A DNA stretch of 64,000 bases, taken from positions 186,001 to 250,000 of the forward strand of contig JBAOII010000023.1 in assembly GCA_037045685.1 (NCBI GenBank). The letters are read 5' to 3'. Shown one piece after another: positions 59,701 to 64,000 of this stretch. Positions within the stretch are counted from its first letter, which is position 1. Each line of letters starts with the position of its first letter. The position numbers were made by a program, and so were the translations under genes. The DNA is from Competibacter_A sp037045685. Its GTDB lineage: Bacteria; Pseudomonadota; Gammaproteobacteria; Competibacterales; Competibacteraceae. The notes below the pieces were generated by a model, which searched no databases, had not been told where the DNA came from, and was given only the letters and a program-made list of their open reading frames with translations.

Positions 59701-62151
59701 ATGAAGCAGAACGAATCCAAGTTCGACAATTTGCCCAGCCATGCGCTGATGCCGGTTTTGCCGCTCCGCGATGTGGTGGTTTATCCCCACATGGTCATTC
59801 CGCTGTTTGTCGGTCGCGAAAAATCCATCCACGCGCTCGATCTGGCGATGCAAAGCAACAAGCGCATCGTGCTGATCGCCCAGAAAAGCGCGGAAGTGGA
59901 CGATCCCGGTGCCGGCGATCTGTACGCCGTCGGCACGCTGTCGAACGTCTTGCAACTGCTGCGGCTGCCGGACGGCACGGTCAAGGTGCTGGTGGAAGGC
60001 GGGCAGCGGGTGGGCATCCACCGTTTCACCGAAACCCGTTCCTGCTTTATCGCCGAGGTGTCTTTGCTGGAATCCTTGCTGGACGAGAGCGCGTCGCAGG
60101 AAGTGCAGGCGCTGATGCGCTCGCTGCTCGGCACCTTCGACCAGTACGTCAAGCTCAACAAGAAAATCCCCGGCGAAGTGTTGACCTCGGTGGCCGGCAT
60201 CGAGGACCCCGGCCGGCTGGCCGATACCATCGCCGCGCACATGACGCTGAAGCTCGATGAAAAGCAGAAAATCCTGGAAATCCAGAACCTGCCGGAGCGC
60301 CTCGAGCATTTGTTGGCTTTGGTGGAGGGCGAGATCGACATTCTCCAGGTCGAGAAGCGCATCCGCGGCCGGGTCAAGCAGCAGATGGAGAAGAGCCAGC
60401 GGGAGTATTACCTGAACGAGCAGATGAAGGCGATTCAAAAGGAACTCGGCGATCTGGAGGACACGCCCAACGAAATCGAAGATCTGGCCCAGCGCATCGA
60501 GCGGGCGGGGATGCCGAAGCCAGCCAAAAGCAAGGCCCAGTCGGAGCTGAACAAGCTGAAAATGATGTCGCCGATGTCGGCCGAGGCGACCGTGGTGCGC
60601 AACTACATCGACTGGCTGGTCAACGTGCCCTGGAAGAAGCGGACCAAGATCCATCAGGACCTGACCGAGGCCGAGAAGATTCTGGAAGCCGATCATTACG
60701 GCCTGGAAAAGGTCAAGGAGCGGATTCTCGAATATTTGGCGGTCCAGCAGCGGGCGCGCAAGCTCAAGGGACCGATCCTGTGCCTGGTCGGGCCGCCGGG
60801 GGTGGGCAAGACCTCGCTGGGGCGGTCCATCGCCCGCGCCACCAACCGCAAGTTCGTGCGGATGTCGCTGGGCGGGGTGCGCGACGAAGCGGAGATCCGC
60901 GGCCATCGCCGGACGTACATCGGCTCGCTGCCGGGCAAGATCATCCAGAACTTGGCCAAGGCCGGCGTGCGCAATCCGCTGTTTCTGTTCGACGAGATCG
61001 ACAAGATGTCGATGGATTTTCGCGGCGATCCCTCTTCGGCGCTGCTGGAGGTGCTGGACCCCGAGCAGAACAACACCTTCAACGACCACTATCTGGAAGT
61101 GGATTTCGATTTGTCGGACGTGATGTTCGTGGCGACCGCCAACTCGCTCAACATCCCGCCGCCCTTGCTGGACCGCATGGAAGTGATTCGCATCCCCGGC
61201 TACACCGAGGACGAGAAGCTCAACATCGCGTCCCGCTATCTGGTTCCGAAGCAGCTCGCCAACAACGGCTTGCGCGAGGGGGAGCTGGCGATCGACGACG
61301 ACGCCATCCGCGACGGCATTCGCTTTTATACCCGCGAGGCCGGCGTGCGCAATCTGGAGCGGGAGATCGCCAAGATTTGTCGCAAAGTCGTCAAGGAGGT
61401 CGCCCTGCAACCGGCGGAAGGGACCATAAGGGTCGGTCCCGACCTGCTGGAAAAATATCTCGGTGTGCGGCGCTTCCGCTACGGCTTGGCCGAGGAGCAG
61501 GATCAGATCGGGCAGGTGACCGGGCTGGCCTGGACCGAAGTCGGCGGAGAGCTGCTCAGCATCGAGGCGGCGCTGGTGCCGGGCAAGGGCAAACTGATCC
61601 ACACCGGCCAATTGGGCGACGTGATGCAGGAGTCGATCCAGGCGGCGCTGACCGTGGTCCGCAGCCGCGCCGACCTGCTCGGCATCGACCCGGAGTTCCA
61701 TCAGAAATTCGATATCCACATCCATGTCCCGGAGGGCGCGACGCCCAAGGATGGCCCCAGCGCCGGCATCGGGATGTGCACGGCGCTGGTGTCGGCGCTG
61801 ACGCGCATCCCGGCGCGCGCCAGCGTGGCCATGACCGGCGAGATCACCCTGAGGGGGGAAGTGCTGCCGATCGGCGGGCTCAAGGAAAAACTGCTGGCGG
61901 CGCACCGGGGCAGTATCGCGACGGTGCTGATTCCCGAGGAGAATCGCAAGGATTTGACGGAGATCCCGGCCAATATTCTCGCCAAGCTCGACGTGCGCCC
62001 GGTTCGCTGGATCGATCAGGTGCTGGAGGTCGCCCTGCAGGCGATGCCGGCGCCCAAGACGCGGGAGCCGGCGGAGGCGGATGCGCCCGTGGCCGCGCCG
62101 GACTCCCCGGCAAAGGCGGGCGGCGCGCTGGAAGGCGTGCGCCCGCACTGA
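59701..62151 (+). CDS. lon: ATP-dependent Lon protease
   Basis: This is 816 residues. The N-terminal substrate domain begins LPVLPLRDVVVYPHMVIPLF-like (seen as MPVLPLRDVVVYPHM). Walker A is GPPGVGKTSLGRSIARA and Walker B FLFDEIDKM. The proteolytic dyad is Ser687 (PKDGPSAGIGM) and Lys730 (GGLKEKLLAAHRG). The C-terminus has a 30-residue acidic/Ala tail. It lies between clpX and hupB as in E. coli. No sigma32 promoter was convincing in the 150 bases before it. Confidence 0.97.
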   Translation: MKQNESKFDNLPSHALMPVLPLRDVVVYPHMVIPLFVGREKSIHALDLAMQSNKRIVLIAQKSAEVDDPGAGDLYAVGTLSNVLQLLRLPDGTVKVLVEGGQRVGIHRFTETRSCFIAEVSLLESLLDESASQEVQALMRSLLGTFDQYVKLNKKIPGEVLTSVAGIEDPGRLADTIAAHMTLKLDEKQKILEIQNLPERLEHLLALVEGEIDILQVEKRIRGRVKQQMEKSQREYYLNEQMKAIQKELGDLEDTPNEIEDLAQRIERAGMPKPAKSKAQSELNKLKMMSPMSAEATVVRNYIDWLVNVPWKKRTKIHQDLTEAEKILEADHYGLEKVKERILEYLAVQQRARKLKGPILCLVGPPGVGKTSLGRSIARATNRKFVRMSLGGVRDEAEIRGHRRTYIGSLPGKIIQNLAKAGVRNPLFLFDEIDKMSMDFRGDPSSALLEVLDPEQNNTFNDHYLEVDFDLSDVMFVATANSLNIPPPLLDRMEVIRIPGYTEDEKLNIASRYLVPKQLANNGLREGELAIDDDAIRDGIRFYTREAGVRNLEREIAKICRKVVKEVALQPAEGTIRVGPDLLEKYLGVRRFRYGLAEEQDQIGQVTGLAWTEVGGELLSIEAALVPGKGKLIHTGQLGDVMQESIQAALTVVRSRADLLGIDPEFHQKFDIHIHVPEGATPKDGPSAGIGMCTALVSALTRIPARASVAMTGEITLRGEVLPIGGLKEKLLAAHRGSIATVLIPEENRKDLTEIPANILAKLDVRPVRWIDQVLEVALQAMPAPKTREPAEADAPVAAPDSPAKAGGALEGVRPH

Positions 62152-62170
62152 GCCGGAGGCGCGACGTCGA

Positions 62171-62200
62171 TTGACACCGCTTTCAGCGCCCTGCTATAAG
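62171..62200 (+). promoter_or_regulatory. sigma70 promoter upstream of hupB
   Basis: TTGACA (62171-62176) and TATAAG (62195-62200) are 18 bases apart, immediately after lon. The resulting leader of about 210 bases before hupB is long; a second TTATAG box near 62295 could mark a closer promoter. Confidence 0.65.
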
Positions 62201-62417
62201 AACGCGACTTTCGCCAATCGGCCGGGAAAGCCCGGTACGACCGGCTCCGGCGCGCTGGAGCGGGCGCTGCGCCGGCGGGCGTTCGGCGATTTTGTTATAG
62301 TTCGGGCGGAAGTTCCTCGTGAAAAATTACTATCCTAACTCCAGGGCGGGATTGACGCGCGCCTCGCGTGACGGCGTCCAAGCCCAATAACGTACAACAC
62401 TTCATAGGAAGGGGCTC

Positions 62418-62690
62418 ATGAACAAGACTGAACTGATCGATGCCGTCGCCCAGGCGACCGACCTGTCCAAAGTCTCGGCGGGAAAGGCCGTGGATGCCGT
62501 GCTCGCCACCATCGGCAAGTCGCTTCGGAGCGGAGATGCCGTGGTGTTGACCGGATTCGGCACCTTTTCCATCCGGGAACGGCCCGCCCGGACCGGCCAC
62601 AATCCCAAAACCGGCGAGCAGATGGAGATCAAGGCCAGCAAAACGCCGGTCTTCAAGGCTGGAAAAACCCTTCGCGATGGAATAAAATAA
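62418..62690 (+). CDS. hupB: nucleoid protein HU (beta-type)
   Basis: This 90-residue DNA-bending protein begins MNKTELIDAVAQATDLSK. The signature GFGTFSIRERPARTGHNPKT contains the Arg/Pro of the DNA-intercalating arm and is followed by EIKASKTPVFKAGK. AGGAAGGGG precedes the start. It has its own promoter downstream of lon and is followed by tRNA-Val. Confidence 0.97.
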   Translation: MNKTELIDAVAQATDLSKVSAGKAVDAVLATIGKSLRSGDAVVLTGFGTFSIRERPARTGHNPKTGEQMEIKASKTPVFKAGKTLRDGIK

Positions 62691-62703
62691 TCAATTCTTC
62701 CGA

Positions 62704-62779
62704 GGGTGCTTAGCTCAGTTGGGAGAGCATCGCCCTTACAAGGCGAGGGTCGGGGGTTCAAGCCCCTCAGCACCCACCA
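62704..62779 (+). tRNA. tRNA-Val (anticodon TAC)
   Basis: Acceptor GGGTGCT/AGCACCC, anticodon loop CTTACAA, T arm GGGGGTTCAAGCCCCTC, and CCA encoded. Confidence 0.96.
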
Positions 62780-62793
62780 AGGTTCCGAATATT

Positions 62794-62870
62794 GGAGCGG
62801 TAGTTCAGTTGGTTAGAATACCGGCCTGTCACGCCGGGGGTCGCGGGTTCGAGCCCCGTCCGCTCCGCCA
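62794..62870 (+). tRNA. tRNA-Asp (anticodon GTC), copy 1
   Basis: Acceptor GGAGCGG/CCGCTCC, anticodon loop CTGTCAC, T arm CGGGTTCGAGCCCCG, discriminator G and CCA encoded. Identical to the copy at 62912. Confidence 0.96.
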
Positions 62871-62911
62871 AACTCGTTTTCATCAATCGCCATTTTCCGG
62901 TTCGCGAATCC

Positions 62912-62988
62912 GGAGCGGTAGTTCAGTTGGTTAGAATACCGGCCTGTCACGCCGGGGGTCGCGGGTTCGAGCCCCGTCCGCTCCGCCA
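62912..62988 (+). tRNA. tRNA-Asp (anticodon GTC), copy 2
   Basis: All 77 bases are identical to copy 1, 118 bases upstream. It is followed after eight bases by a terminator that probably serves the whole Val-Asp-Asp unit. Confidence 0.96.
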
Positions 62989-62996
62989 ACCTTCGG

Positions 62997-63021
62997 GGGT
63001 GTCGTCCAGACACCCTTTTTT
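62997..63021 (+). terminator. rho-independent terminator after the tRNA-Asp pair
   Basis: GGGTGTC (62997-63003) pairs with GACACCC (63009-63015) around a five-base loop, and six T follow. Confidence 0.92.
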
Positions 63022-63088
63022 ATGCGTGTTCGGGCGATGGTCCCAAGCCCATCGCCCGAGCGATCCGACCTGAAACCGGGTAATCGTC

Positions 63089-64000
63089 ATGCTGTTACAG
63101 AAAATCCGCGATCACGCCCAAGGCTGGTTTGCCTATACCATTATCGGTTTGCTGATCATCCCGTTCGCGGTATGGGGCATCAACTACTATTTCGAGGGGG
63201 GCGGTCCGATGGACGCCGCCGTGGTGGGCGACAGCAAGATCACGCTGCAGGAATTTCAGCGGGCTTATCAGCAACAGCGCCAGCGGATGCAGGCGATGCT
63301 GGGCGGGAGCGCGGACCCGGCGCTGCTGGAGGGGGGGCGGCTGAAGCAGGACGTGCTGCGGCAGTTGATCGACGAGCGCGTGCTGAACCAGCTCGCTCGC
63401 GACCAGGGTATGCGGATCGGCGACCGGCAACTGCACGATGCGATCCTGGCGTTGCCGGTTTTCCGGCAAAGCGGCGGCTTCGACAAGGAGCTGTACGAGC
63501 GCCTGCTGCGCAACCAGGGTTTCACCGCGCCGGCGTTCGAGGAAGGGATGCGGCAATCTCTGGCCACCGAGCAACTTCGCGCTGGCGTGGTGGAATCGAC
63601 CTTGGTGACGGCGGCGGAGATCGACCAGATCATCGCTTTGCTCAAGCAGCAACGGGAATTGCGGTACCTGGTGTTGCCTCTGGAACCGTACGTCGCCCGG
63701 ACGGCGGTGGACGATCCGGCCATCGAGGATTATTTCGCGAAGAACAAGGATCGGTTCGTCAACCCCGAACAGGTTCAAGTCCAATTCGTCGAGTTGAAGC
63801 TGTCCCAGATCGCCGAGGGCATCACCGTCGGCGAGGAGGAGCTGAAGGCCAGCTACGAGGAGCAGATCGCCAAGTACGGCCGGCCGGAGGAACGCCAGGC
63901 GTCGCACGTCCTGGTCAAGCTGGCGCCCGGCGCCGGCGAGGCGGAGGTGGAACGGGCTCGCGCCAAGGCGCAACAAATCGCCGCCGACATCCGGTCGGGC
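63089..64000 (+). CDS. ppiD: periplasmic folding chaperone PpiD (SurA-like N-terminal domain), truncated by window end
   Basis: The first 304 residues are visible and the frame is open to the window end. One N-terminal membrane anchor (FAYTIIGLLIIPFAVWGINY) is followed by a SurA/PpiD chaperone domain (DSKITLQEFQRAYQQQRQRM, LLRNQGFTAPAFEEGMRQSL). The start of a parvulin domain (RQASHVLVKLAPGAGEAE) is at the edge. PpiD follows hupB in E. coli as well, here with three tRNA genes between. Full length is usually about 620 residues. Confidence 0.93.
   Translation, partial: MLLQKIRDHAQGWFAYTIIGLLIIPFAVWGINYYFEGGGPMDAAVVGDSKITLQEFQRAYQQQRQRMQAMLGGSADPALLEGGRLKQDVLRQLIDERVLNQLARDQGMRIGDRQLHDAILALPVFRQSGGFDKELYERLLRNQGFTAPAFEEGMRQSLATEQLRAGVVESTLVTAAEIDQIIALLKQQRELRYLVLPLEPYVARTAVDDPAIEDYFAKNKDRFVNPEQVQVQFVELKLSQIAEGITVGEEELKASYEEQIAKYGRPEERQASHVLVKLAPGAGEAEVERARAKAQQIAADIRSG

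Noticed and set aside
62704..62988. tRNA genes as integration sites of a mobile island.
   Set aside because: No integrase, no truncated tRNA copy and no foreign genes next to them; the second tRNA-Asp is a full gene.

Overview
The window is a high-GC chromosomal segment, most likely from a gammaproteobacterium. The evidence is a YqiB/DUF1249 gene, the run ppiA-ppiB-lpxH, the block cysS-tRNAs-tig-clpP-clpX-lon-hupB-ppiD, an isc-type regulator, a Gsp type II secretion cluster and a lipoprotein of the Lpp/OprI type. A relative of the Chromatiales or Competibacteraceae would fit the NAD-linked Hox hydrogenase, but that placement is only an inference. No insertion sequence, prophage, integrase or CRISPR array was seen.

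Layout. 0-5.6 kb: end of a DUF554 membrane protein, two tandem PotD/NspS-like lipoproteins and a large hybrid sensor kinase, probably a polyamine-type sensory module. 5.9-10.1 kb: RND efflux adaptor and pump. 10.1-14.3 kb: a single-chain restriction-modification enzyme (frameshifted) coupled to a PpsR-type regulatory kinase/phosphorylase. 14.4-30.1 kb: an expanded srf cluster with an SrfB-like actin-fold ATPase, a membrane protein, a cyclic-di-GMP enzyme, an SrfC-like GTPase, a proline-rich membrane protein, a TAXI binding protein, an exported protein, an SrfA-like protein and a small coiled-coil membrane protein. 30.1-33.3 kb: OsmC, two broken L,D-transpeptidase genes and an Lpp-like lipoprotein. 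33.7-38.8 kb: hoxF-hoxU-hoxY-hoxH-hoxW, a bidirectional NAD-linked [NiFe] hydrogenase. 38.9-41.0 kb: small exported protein, thiD, thioesterase. 41.3-47.3 kb: gspC-D-E-F only. 47.3-49.5 kb (minus): PNPOx-like protein, cysteine desulfurase (frameshifted), iscR. 49.8-52.2 kb (minus): yqiB, lpxH, ppiB, ppiA. 52.3-55.2 kb: gltX, cysS. 55.3-64 kb: five tRNA genes, tig, clpP, clpX, lon, hupB, three tRNA genes and the start of ppiD.

How they work together. The strongest candidate for an under-described system is the srf cluster. It pairs an actin/Hsp70-fold ATPase (SrfB) with a GTPase showing G1, G3 and G4 motifs (SrfC), surrounds them with inner-membrane proteins that have long periplasmic tails, and embeds a cyclic-di-GMP enzyme whose stop codon overlaps the srfC start. 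The lpp-like gene lies between two L,D-transpeptidases, and its product ends in lysine, the residue used for covalent attachment to peptidoglycan in E. coli Lpp.

Quality caveat. Seven protein genes contain apparent frameshifts, including the normally indispensable cysteine desulfurase. Outside one heavily damaged gene (31.8-33.3 kb), every shift is in the same direction (one extra base), which points to sequence or assembly error more than to biological decay.
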